NCBI RefSeq assembly: GCF_026626665.1
Contig: NZ_JAPNKE010000002.1
Coordinates: 11,884,137 to 11,948,136, forward strand
Source: Nannocystis pusilla
GTDB taxonomy: Bacteria > Myxococcota_A > Polyangia > Nannocystales > Nannocystaceae
Direction: 5' to 3'
Length of the DNA stretch: 64,000 bases
This document shows positions 49,429 to 59,970 of the stretch, one piece after another. The notes under the pieces were generated by a model. The model did no database searches and was not told where the DNA came from. It saw only the letters and a list, made by a program, of their open reading frames with translations. Each line of letters begins with the position of its first letter. Within the stretch, counting starts at the first letter, position 1. Both the position numbers and the translations under genes were made by a program.

Positions 49429-52400
49429 GTGCGCATACAACCCGCGGTGCGCCTCGGCCGTCCGCTCCGAATCGTCTGCGTCTCCAACCTCTCGCTCGCG
49501 CTGCTGACGAGCTGCCCGGCGACGAAGGGCTCGGCGGTGGTGGTGCCGGTGAGCGGCGAGCCGGTGGCGGCGGCGTCGGCGACGCAGGACATCGATCTGC
49601 GCAGCGCCCCGCAGGACGCGCCCGACGGCCTGGAGATCCGGCTGCGCGCGAGCGAGGCGCAGCGGCCGATCGGCGGGGTCGGGCAGGCGCCGGTCAAGGC
49701 CGAGCCGCTGCCCGAGGCGCGCGCGGCCAAGCTGCCGGCGCGGCTGCCCGCGCTGACCCAAGAGACAGGTGACAGGAAGACCTTCGCTGCGCGAGCAGAG
49801 CCTGCCGGCGCCGCGGCCGGGCAAGACGGTGACGCAGGCGTTCCCGCCGCCGGGCGAGGCGCCGGCGCCGGAGCGGGCCGAGGCGGGCCCGCTGGCGGTG
49901 ACGCGGGCGATGCCCGAGGGCGAGGTCGAGCTGGCGCCGCACCTGTCGGTGTCGTTCTCGCAGCCGATGGTGGCGGTGACGAGCCACGCCGAGCTGGCCA
50001 AGCTGAAGGTGCCGGTCGAGCTGTCGCCGCAGCCGCCCGGCGAATGGCGGTGGGTCGGGGCCAAGACGGTGATGTTCGAGCCGGCGGGGCGGTTCCCGAT
50101 GGCGACCGAATACCGGGTGCGGGTGGCGGCGCAGACCCGGTCGAGCGTCGGCGGGGCGCTGGCGCAGGCCAAGGATGGAAGTTCTCGACCCCGCCGCCGA
50201 CGGTGCTGTCCATGTGGCCGCAGGGCGGTCCGCACGAGCTCCAGCCGGTGATGGTGGTGCAGTTCGATCAGAAGATCGATCCGAAGGCGGTCCTCGAGAC
50301 CATCTCGGTCGAAGTCGGCGACAAGCGGGCGATCCGGCTGGCGACCGCGGCGGAGATCGAGGCCGACGAGGGCGCGCGGCAGCAGGTCGCCGCGAGCGAG
50401 CCGGGGCGCTTCGTCGCGTTCCGCACCGTCGAGCCGCTGCCGCGCGGGACCGGCGTCAAGGTGACCGTCGGCCCGGGCACGCCCTCGGCCGAGGGGCCGC
50501 GCCGGTCGCAGAACAGCCAGGTGTATCAGTTCGCCACGTTCGGGCCGATGGAGCACATCGGCGCCCAGTGCGGGTGGGGCGGCGAGTGCCGGCCGCTCAC
50601 GCCGTTGCAGGTCGTGTTCACCAACCCGATCGACCTCGAGCGCTTCGACCCCAGGACGGTCCACGTCGAGCCGTCGATCCCGGGCATAAACATCAGCGCC
50701 AGCGGCAACACGATCACGGTCACCGGCGCGACCGCGGGCCGCACGATGTATTCGGTCACCGTCGACGCCGGCCTGCGCGACGTGTTCGGCCAGGCGTCCG
50801 AGAAGCGGGCGGGTCGCAATTCACGACCACGCGCGCCGAGCCGCAGCTGCAGGGCCCCAACCGCGACTTCCTGGTGGTCGATCCGGGCGGCGGGCCGAAG
50901 CTGTCGGTGTTCTCGATCAACCGGCCGAAGCTGAAGGTGCGGCTGTACGCGGTCACGCCGGAGGACTACGGGCGCTACCTCGACTATCGCCGCGACATGG
51001 ACTGCCGCGACGGCCGGCCGATCCCGGCGCCGCCGGGGCGGCTGGTGTCGACCCAGACGATCAAGGTCGACGACCGGCCCGACGCTCTGGTGGAGTCCGC
51101 GATCGATCTGTCGCCCGCGCTCAAGGGCGGCCTCGGCAACGTGATCGCGTTCGTCGAGCCGCCGCGGCAGCCGCGGGACTGCTGGCAGCGGCAGTACGTG
51201 ATGGCGTGGGCGCAGGTCACTCGCATCGGCCTGACCGCGTTCGTCGATCACGGCGAGATGCTGGCGTGGGCGACGAACCTCGCCGACGGGGCGCCGCTCG
51301 CCGGGCTCGACGTGAAGATCGCGCCGGGCGGGGGCGCCGGCCGCAGCGGGAGCGACGGCCTGGTGACGCTGCCGCTGGCCGATCGCGGGCAGATGCTCGT
51401 CGCCCGCAAGGGCGGGGACGTCGCGTTCGTGCCCGAGAACATGTACTACTATTCGCCCGACTCGTCCGGCTGGAGCGCGTATTCGCCGGGCGACGACCTG
51501 CGCTTCTACGTGGCCGAGGACCGCGGCCTCTACAAGCCGGGCGAGACGGCCAAGGTGAAGGGGTGGATCCGCAGCGTCGGCGGGGGCGAGCGCGGCGACA
51601 TCGGCCCGGCGAACGTCAAGACCGCCTCGTATCAATTGTACGACCCGCGCGGCAGCGAGCTCCTGAAGGGCGAGGTGCCGGTGAGCGCGGCCGGCGGGTT
51701 CGAGCTGACTCTGGCGCTGCCGGGCAACGTCAACACCGGGTCGGCGCAGCTGCGGATCGACGCGGGCGGGCGCAACTACTATCATACGCTCAAGATCGAG
51801 GAGTTCCGCCGGCCGGAGTACGAGGTGAAGGTCGAGGCCTCGCCGGGGCCGCACCTGGTCGGCACCAGCGCCGAGCTGACGCTGCGCGCCATACTTCTCG
51901 GGCGGCGGGCTCGCGGGCGCGGACGTCGACTGGCGGGTGCGCAGCGAGCCGGCCACGTTCACGCCGCCGGGGCTCGACGAGTACAGCTTCGGCTTCACCG
52001 GAGCTGGTACTGGTGGCGCCGCGAGGCGCAGCCGCAGGGGCGCGAGGTGACGTTCAAGGGCCAGACCGACGCGGCCGGCGAGCACCGGATCCGCGCCGAC
52101 TTCGTGTGGAGCCGGCCGGCGCGCGTACACGGTCACGGCCGAGGGCTCGGCGCAGGACGTGAACCGGCAGAAGTGGACCGGCCGGGCGCGTCTGGTGGTC
52201 CACCCGGCCGACCTCTACGTCGGCCTCAAGACGCCGCGGCCGTTCTACAACAAGGGCGACAAGTTCAGCGTCGACGCGGTGGTCGCCGACCTCGACGGCA
52301 AGCTGGTCGAGGGCCGCGCGGCGACGGTGCTGGCCCAGCAATTCGAATGGGTGCAGGAGCGCGGGCAGTGGAAGGAGAAGGTCGTCGACACCCAGACCTG

Positions 52401-55400
52401 CCCGGTCAGCTCGAGCAGAGCGCGTCGCACTGCGAATTCGTGGCGCGCCGCGGCGGCACCCTGCGCCTCGAGGCGACGGTGGCCGACGCCCGCGGGCGCA
52501 GCAGCGTGACGCGCACGGACGTGTGGGTCGCGGGCGGCGACACCCCGCCGAGCCGCTCGATCGAGCAGGAGAAGGTCGGGCTGCTGACCGACAAGAAGGA
52601 GTACGGGGCCGGCGACGTCGCCGAATTGCTGGTGGTGTCGCCGTGGCCGCGCGCCGAGGGGGTGATGACGATCCGCCGCTCGGGCCTTTTGCGCAGCGAG
52701 CGGTTCAAGGTCGAGGACGGCGCCGCCAAGCTGCGGGTGCCGATCGAGGAGGGTCACGTGCCGAACCTGCACGTGCACGTCGACCTGGTCGGTGCGGCCC
52801 CGCGGACCCGCGACGACGGGACGGCCGATCCGAACCTGGCCCCGCGGCCAGCTTACGCCGCGGGGGCGGTCAACCTGCGGATCCCGCCGCGCAAGCGCAC
52901 CCTGCAGCTGACGGCCAAGCCGCGCGACGAGGAGCTCCCGCCGGGCGCGGAGACCGTGGTCGACGTCGAGCTGAAGGACGCCGAGGGCAAGCCGGTCGCC
53001 GGCGGCGAGGTGGCGCTGGCGGTGGTCGACGAGGCGGTGCTGTCGTTGACGGGCTACAAGTGGCCCGACCCGGTGGCGACATTTTACGTCGACCGCGACG
53101 GCGGGGTGCGCGAGCATCACCTGCGCGAGCTGCTCTTGCTGGCGCGGCCCGACCTCGCCGCGCTGCAGGGCAACGGGCCGAGCGGCGGCGGCTCGAAGGA
53201 CGACGGCGGCTACGACCGCGCCGAGGAGTCGGCGCCGAAGCGGAAGAGCAAGGCGAGCGCCGGGATGGCCGCGCCGGAGCCGCCGATGGCGCCGGCGCCG
53301 ATCGAGGAGGCGCGGGAGAGCGACAAGAAGGCCGAGGCCAAGCCCAGCGACGGCGACGACGACAGCGGCGCGCAGGAGGACACGGCGATCGCGCTGCGGA
53401 CCGACTTCAGCGCGCTGGCGCTGTTCGCCGCGGCTGTCCCGACGGACAGCAAGGGCAAGGCGCAGGTAAGGCTCAAGCTGCCCGACAACCTGACCCGTTA
53501 CCGGGTGATGGCGGTGGCGGCCGGCGGGGCTGGCGCGTTCGGCAGCGGCGAGGCGACGGTGACCGCGAGCCGGCCGCTGATGGTCCGGCCGTCGCCGCCG
53601 CGCTTCCTCAACTTCGGCGACAAGGTCGAGCTGCCGGTGGTGGTGCAGAACCAGGGCAAGAAGGCGCTGACGGTCGAGGTGGCGGTCCGCGCCGGCAATG
53701 CGAAGCTGCTCGAAGGGACAGGTCGCAGGTACAGGTGCCGGCCGGCGACCGGGTCGAGGTGCGGTTCCCGACCACCACCGAGATGGCCGGCACGGCGCGA
53801 TTCCAGTTCGCGGTCGCCAGCGGCAAGCACTCCGACGCCGCCGAGCTGTCGCTGCCGGTGTGGACGCCGGCGACCACCGAGGCGTTCGCGACCTACGGCA
53901 CCCTCGACAGCGGCGCGGTGGCCCAGCCGGTCAAGGCGCCGGCGGGCGTGTGGCGCGAGTTCGGCGGCCTCGAGGTGACGACGACCTCGACCGCGGTGGC
54001 CGGCCTGACGGACGCGCTGCTGTACCTGGTCCGCTACCTGTTCGACTGCGCCGAGCAGGTGTCGTCGCGGGTGATGGCGATCGCGTCGCTGCGCGACGTG
54101 CTGACCGCGTTCGCCGCCGAGGGCCTGCCGCCGCCCAAGGAGCTCGAGGCGAGCGTGCGCCAGGACCTGCTGCGCCTCGCCAAGCTGCAGAACTACGACG
54201 GCGGCTGGGGCTTCTGGCGCTGGGGCGAGCGCTCGTACCCGTACCTGTCGATCCACGTGGCCCACGCGCTGGCCCGCGCCGAGGCCAAGGGCTTCAATGT
54301 CCCCGAGGACATGACCCAAAAGGCAGTCAATTATCTGCAGTCGATCCGCTACCGGATCCCCGAGTCGTACGGGCCGATCGAGAAGCAGGTGCTGCGGGCC
54401 TACGCGCTCTACACCCTGCGCCAGCTTGGCCGCGGCGACCCGGCCGAGGCGCGGGCGCTGATCAAGGAGGCCGGCGGGGTCGAGAAGATGGGGCTCGAGG
54501 CGGTCGCGTGGCTGTACTCGGCCCTGCAGGGCGACGCGGCCTCGACCGCCGAGCTCGAGGCGATCCGCCGCGTCGTCCGCAACCGCGCCGAGGAGACCGC
54601 GGCCGCGGCCCACTTCGTCACCTCGTACAGCGACGGCGGGCACGTGCTGCTGCACTCGGACCGCCGGGTCGACGCGCTGATGCTCGAGGCGCTGATCGCC
54701 GACCAGCCGAAGAGCGACCTCATCCCCAAGCTGGTCGAGGGCCTGATGGCGCACCGCAAGGCCGGGCGGTGGAGCAGCACGCAGGAGAACGCGTTCGTGC
54801 TGGTGGCGCTCGACCGCTACTTCAACACGTACGAGAAGACCACGCCCGACTTCGTGGCCCGCGCGTGGCTCGGGCCGCGCTACGCCGGCGAGCAGAAGTT
54901 CGTCGGCCGCCAGACCGACCGCAAGCGCATCGACATCCCGATGGCCGACGTCTTCGAGGTCGGCGCGGGCGACCTGATCCTGCAGAAAGAGGGCAAGGGC
55001 CGGCTGTACTACCGGATCGGCATGCGCTACGCGCCGAGCGACATGCGCATGCCGCCGACCGACCACGGCTTCGTGGTCGACCGCGCGTACGAGGCGATCG
55101 ACGACCCCAGGGACGTGTCGCGCGACGCCGACGGGACGTGGCGGATCAAGGGCGGGGCGCGTGCGCGTGCGCCTGACGATGGTGGCGCCGACGCGCCGCT
55201 ATCACGTGGCCCTGGTCGACCCGCTGCCGGCCGGGCTCGAGCCGCAGAACCCGGCGCTGATGACGACCGGCTCGCTGCCCGAGGACCCGCAGGCGATGGC
55301 CAAGCAGTCGCCGTGGTGGTGGTGGAACCGCCCGTGGTTCGAGCACCAGAACCTGCGCGACGAGCGAGCCGAGGCGTTCACGTCATTGTTGTGGGAGGGC

Positions 55401-55532
55401 GTCCACACGTACACGTACGTGGCGCTGGCGACGACGCCGGGCGTGTTCGTGGTGCCGCCGCCGAAGGCCGAGGAGATGTACCACCCGGAGACGTTCGGCC
55501 GCGGCTGGAGCGCGAAAGTGATCGTCGAGTGA
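49429..55532 (+). CDS. Alpha-2-macroglobulin family lipoprotein
   Basis: About 2,030 residues. VCVSNLSLALLTSC is a lipobox, followed by a Pro/Ala spacer. MG-type beta domains follow: VELAPHLSVSFSQPM, WKFSTPPPTVLSMWP, YQFATFGPMEHIG, and the typical DRGLYKPGETAKVKGWIR (near 51530). A Lys/Ser/Asp-rich bait-like stretch lies near 53190-53360 (EESAPKRKSKASAGM). The ANATO-like transition LRTDFSALALFAAAVPTDSK and KLPDNLTRYRVMAVA follow. The thioester motif is intact as DCAEQVSSR (near 54050), then the helical thioester domain (LQNYDGGWGFWRWGERSYPY) and receptor-binding end YHVALVDPLPAGLE. Frame shifts near 49785, 50175, 50820, 51900, 52010, 52130, 52420, 53725 and 55160. Traps proteases in the periplasm. 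Confidence 0.9.
53433..53450. repeat. Dispersed palindrome GCTGTCCCGACGGACAGC
   Basis: Seven-base arms GCTGTCC/GGACAGC with a CGAC centre, in frame inside the macroglobulin gene (AAAVPTDSK). Confidence 0.7.
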
Positions 55533-55540
55533 GGGGCGCA

Positions 55541-56300
55541 GTGAGGATGGCGATCGGCGACAATGCGGCGGCGCGCCGCGGCCTCGCGATCTGCCTGCTC
55601 GCCGCGTGCGCCGCTCCTGCGCCCGCGCCGACGATGCCGCCGCCCTCCGTACCCGCGCCCGCTCCTGCCGCTCCGGCGATTCGCACGACGCTCGCGGCGA
55701 ACGAGCGGCTGCCGCTCGGCGGCGGCATCACGGTGCATTTAAAATGTGACCGTCGAGTCGATCGAGGCGAGCCCCGACGGCAGCTATCCGGCCGGCAGCG
55801 GGGTCACCCTGGCGCTGGTGTTCGAGGGCATGGGAGCGCCGGTGCGCCGCGAGATCAGCCTGCTCTCCGAAGGTTATGATTCGCTGCGCGAGGCGTGGTT
55901 CGAGCGCTATCGCGTCGAGGTCGTCGCGGTCGAAGATCCGACGCGGGCGCCGCGGCTCGTGGTGACGGCCGAGCAGGTCAGCGATCGGGTCCGCGCCGGC
56001 GAGCCGCTGGCGGTGCGGGTCGAGCGAGGCGGCGAGGTCGAGCTCGGCTCGACGCGAATGCGGTTCCTCGGCCACTCGACCAAGCACATCGACGCGGGCG
56101 AGTCGCCGCCGCTGCTGGTCGCGGTCGAATACCAGCCGCTCCGGGCCGAGCCGGAGCGCTTCGAGACGAACGTCGGCACCGAGGCCGGGGCGCAGCGGTG
56201 GCGCTGGCGCGATTATCAGTTCACGATCGAGGCGCACGCGTTCGACGCGTGGATGCAGCTGTCGATCGCGCGGCTCGAGCTCGAGCCGGTGCGGCGGTGA
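55541..56300 (+). CDS. Lipoprotein of unknown function downstream of the macroglobulin
   Basis: Begins at GTG 55541 or ATG 55547 (MAIGDNAAARRGLAICLLAA), nine to fifteen bases after the macroglobulin stop. The signal peptide ends CLLAACAAPAPAPT, a lipobox with a Pro-Ala spacer. After a shift near 55745 a single beta-rich domain runs TVESIEASPDGSYPAGSGVT, LLSEGYDSLREAWFERYRVE, VRVERGGEVELGSTRMRFLG, WRWRDYQFTIEAHAFDAWMQ. No family recognised. The close spacing suggests co-expression with the macroglobulin, perhaps as its partner in the periplasm. Confidence 0.7.
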
Positions 56301-56327
56301 GCGGCAGGCGCGGGCGGTGAAATAAGG

Positions 56328-56341
56328 TGTCCTTCGGGACA
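56328..56341. repeat. Dispersed palindrome TGTCCTTCGGGACA
   Basis: TGTCC/GGACA arms, four-base centre (TTCG gives a stable tetraloop if transcribed), 27 bases after the lipoprotein stop; could act as a terminator for the macroglobulin unit. Confidence 0.65.
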
Positions 56342-56476
56342 GGTCGGCGCGACGACCCCAGGGAGCGCTCGGCGCGCCCCGAGCGGAGGGGCGGTGGGCG
56401 AGGGTCGGATCCGGGTCCGATGAGGTCGGGGGGCGAGGCTCACGGACCGGCGACGGCGACGGAAATCACCGTGCGT

Positions 56477-57842
56477 ATGACCAGCATCCAAACCGCGACC
56501 ATCCTCCCGCGCCTCGGCCTCGTCGCCAGCGTGCTCGCTATCACCGGTTGTTTGAACGTCCAGGGCGACCTCGGCGTGTTCACCGAGGGCGATTCGAGCG
56601 GCGCCGCCGGCACCGAGAGCACCTCGACCACCACCTCGGGGGGCGCCGACTCGTCCGCCAGTGATCCCACGGTCGTGTCGACCACGGCGGCCGACAGCGA
56701 GGAGCCTCCGGCGAGCTCCAGTGCCCCGAGAATCTCCCGCACCTCGAGCCGATGTGGTCCCTGCCTATCAGCATCGACCTCGCGGTCCACTTCCTGTCGA
56801 GCTCGTTCGCCATGCTCAACGACGGCCGGATCGCGATCGGCGGCGGCCGTTCCGGCAGCCCCGAGGGCATCAACGGCGGGGTGATGTGGGTGGATTGGCA
56901 CGGCGAGCCGACGGGGTGGTCGTTCGGCCCCGACGACCACCCCGGCTATCTCCCCGTCGGAATGCGCCGCGCGGCCGATGATCCGCTGGTGCTGCTCGGT
57001 TTCGACATCCAGGACGGGCAGCACGTCATGCGAATCACGCGGGTCCCCGCCGACGGGTCGCCCGCGACCGTGGTCGACGCCGATCTGGGTCACCTGGCCT
57101 GGCCGAACGATTTCGAGCTCCTCGGGGACAGCATGGTGATCATCGGCCGTGGGATCGAGGAGGAGGAGCCGTTCGCGCTGTGGGTGGCGCGGGTCGACCT
57201 GGCCACCGGCGCGCTCGAGTGGGAAATCAACCCGCCGAGCGTTTATCCTATCCATGGCCTGGATGTCGCGGTCGGCCCGAACGGCGAGATCCTGGCGGGG
57301 CACGGTGAAGCGGGCGAGCAGGACGAGTTCAAGGTGTGGCGGCTCGGCGACGACGGCAGCGTGCTGTGGACCGCGGACCTGCTCGACCCGCCGGTGCGCT
57401 CCAACCAGCTCATCCAGCTGGTGATCACGCCCGGCGAGCAGGCCGTGGCGATCGTGCAGCACTTCGAGCCGGCCGAGGTCACGGCCCACGCGATCGAGCT
57501 CGCGGACGGCGAGGCGCGCTGGCAGACGCAGGTGGCGATCGAGGACGCCTCGGGCTCGCCGGCCTTCAGCGGCGCGCTGGTCGACCCCGACGGGTTGTCG
57601 CTGCCGATCGGGCGTGGGCCGACGCCGTACTCCCGGGGGAGTCCGCCGATCCGCTGACGGCGTCGCTGGTGCGGCTGGGATTCGACGGCGCGATCCTCGA
57701 GGACACGCCCTTGACGCTCCCCCACCTCGCCACCGGCAGTCGCAGGTTGACGCCGGCGCGCGGCAAGTGCGGCGATCTGATGCTGCTGAACGGCAATGAT
57801 AGCGACTGGACCAAGCATCATCTGTGGTCGTTCGCGCCGTGA
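56477..57842 (+). CDS. Lipoprotein with WD/PQQ-like propeller repeats
   Basis: ATG at 56477 (MTSIQTATILPRLGLVASVL) with lipobox AITGC, then a Ser/Thr/Asp spacer typical of this genome (GTESTSTTTSGGADSS). After a shift near 56740 the protein has blade-like repeats: FAMLNDGRIAIGGGRSG, VMWVDWHGEPTGWSF, HVMRITRVPADGSPA, LWVARVDLATGALEWEI, VAVGPNGEILAGHGEAG and KVWRLGDDGSVLWTAD. Each repeat has the spacing of a seven- or eight-bladed beta-propeller. No catalytic residues are recognisable. A further shift lies near 57615. Stop at 57842. Probably a surface binding protein. Confidence 0.75.
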
Positions 57843-57950
57843 GGCGGCACGGGCCGACTGCCGTCATGCGTCGGGGTCGGGAAGGTGCGACCTGCGCGGC
57901 ATCGCGACGGGGTACGCTCCTCCCGCACTCTCACGAGCCCCGGAGGTCCC

Positions 57951-59608
57951 ATGTCGCTCGCGTCGCGCCTGATCGATCGTCTCGCCAAGCTGCCGCCGCC
58001 GCTCACCCGCGAGGTCCAGATCGAGCGCGGCGTGGCCGTGCCGATGCGCGACGGCGTGGTGCTGCGCGCGGACATCCACACGCCGCACGGGCCGGCGATC
58101 GCCACGGACACGCTGCCGACGGTGCTGGTGCGCACGCCCTACGGCCGGCGCGGGTTCGCCGAAGCTGTCGGCCGCGACGCCGCTGGCGCAGCGCGGGTTC
58201 CGGGTGGTCGTGCAGGCGGTGCGCGGCACCGGCGGCTCGGGCGGCGCGCTCGACCCGTTCGGGCAGGAGGGCGCCGACGGGGTCGACACCGTGCGGTGGA
58301 TCGAGCAGCAGCCGTGGTTCGACGGCCGGCTCGGGACCTTCGGCGCGAGCTACTACGGCTTCACGCAGTGGGCCCTCGCGCGCGAGGCCGGGCCGACGCT
58401 GAAGGCGCTGTGCCTGCAGGCGACCGCGTCGCAGTTCCGCGATCAGACCTACGCCGGCGAGGGCTATTCGCTCGACGCGACGCTGTCGTGGACGCAGCTG
58501 ATGTCGGCCCTGATCGCGCGGCGCGGCGTGCTCGCGATGCAGCTCTGGGCGGTCGCCGCCGCCGCGCGGTCTTTCAGCAGCTCCCGCTGACGCGCCTCGA
58601 CCACGCATTGACCGGCGGGCGCGTCGACTTCTGGCAGGCCTGGCTCGTTCACGACAAACAGGGCGATCCGTACTGGACCAGGGCCCGCGACTTCAGCGAC
58701 GACGTGGCCCACGTCGCCGCGCCGGTGCAGATCGTGACCGGCTGGTACGACATCTTTCTCCCGTGGACCTTGCAGGACCACGCCGCGCTGGTCGCAGCCG
58801 GGCGGTCGCCGCAGCTCTACGTCGGCCCGTTCGCGCACGCGGACGTGGGGCTGATGGCGGCCGGCCTGCGCGAGGGCATCGGCTGGCTGCGCGAGCACCT
58901 GCTCGGCGAGCGCGGGCGGCCCGCGCGGCCGCGGTGCGGGTGTGCGTGATGACCCACGGCACGCCCGGGGTGGAGCGTGAATCTGCGGCCTGGCCGCCCT
59001 CCGGGCGCGCGAGCGGCGGTTTCACCTGCAGCCCGGGGGCGCGCTGGCCGAGGCGACGCCGCCGGTCTCGCAGCCCGATCGCTTCTCCTATGACCCCGCC
59101 GATCCGACCCCGAGCGTCGGCGGCGTGCTGCTCGGCCGCGAGGCGGGCGCGCACGACAACCGGGCGCTCGAGGCCCGCGCGGACGTGTGCACGTACACCA
59201 GCGCGCCGCTGGAGCGCGACCTCGAGGTCGTCGGGCCGGTGCGCGCGGAGGTGTTCTTCTCGTCGAGCACGCAATGGACCGACGTGTTCGTGCGCCTGTG
59301 CGACGTCCAGCCCTCGGGGCGGTCGCTCAACGTGTGCGACGGGCTGCTGCGATTGACGCCCGGCCGCGTGGAGAAGGACGCGGACGGGGTGCTGCGCGTG
59401 CCGGTCGAGCTGTGGCCGACGGCGTATCGCTTCCCGCGCGGGCACCGGCTGCGCGTCCAGGTCGCCAGCGGCGCGCACCCTCGCTTCGTGCGCAACCTCG
59501 GCACCGGCGAGCCGCTGGCCAGCGGGACGCGGATGGTGGTCGCGAGCAGCAGATCCACCACGACCCGGCCCGCCGTCGGCGATCGTGCTGCCGGTGCTCG
59601 AAGGGTGA
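57951..59608 (+). CDS. CocE/NonD family hydrolase (X-Pro dipeptidyl-peptidase S15 type)
   Basis: ATG at 57951 after CGGAGG. ERGVAVPMRDGVVLRADIHT, PTVLVRTPYGRRG, then FRVVVQAVRGTGGSGGALDP, the nucleophile Ser in GTFGASYYGFTQWALA, the acid in VTGWYDIFLPW and the His in VGPFAHADVG. The C-terminal jelly-roll (VGPVRAEVFFSSSTQWTDVF, RLCDVQPSGRSLNVCDG, YRFPRGHRLRVQVASGAHPR) completes the CocE/PepX fold. It is about 550 residues, the family's usual length. Frame shifts near 58180, 58580, 58930, 59000 and 59565. No signal peptide, so probably cytoplasmic. Natural substrate could be an ester or X-Pro peptide. Confidence 0.9.
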
Positions 59609-59970
59609 ATCGGCGGGGGCGCACGTTCGCCGCGGCGAATCAGCGTATGTCTGAAAGGACATTGAAGGCGAACGGGCCCACGGTCGGGCATCGCCCAGCG
59701 TCAAAGACATGTCTGGATAGACATGTTTCTGAGGTCATATCGTTGCGGTCGCGGCGCGGTCGAGGCGGACGCGCTGCCGCATTGCCTTCACCTGCGGAGG
59801 GGCCGACTGCAGCCATTCGCTGCGGCCTTCGAGGGCTGAGGGCGGGTCGCGGGGTCAAGCGGCGACAAGGTTCTTCCCGTGAGCACGCGCTAGACACAAA
59901 CATACCTCCAGGCCCTTGCGTTTTGGTAGGGTGGCAACGTGGTGCGCTCTGGCGCACCCGCGGAGGACCG
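59609..59970. other. 362-base gap with palindromes and likely promoter
   Basis: Contains a TGTCTGAAAGGACA element near 59647 and the AGACATGT pair at 59705-59726. The AT-richer stretch around 59890-59940 precedes the protease gene and may be its promoter; CGGAGG at 59961-59966 is its ribosome-binding site. Confidence 0.5.
59705..59726. repeat. Dispersed palindrome: AGACATGTCT...AGACATGT
   Basis: AGACATGTCT (59705-59714, a perfect ten-base palindrome) is followed four bases later by AGACATGT. Sits in the gap between the CocE hydrolase and the metalloprotease, close in sequence to the element at 3306-3328. Confidence 0.65.
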
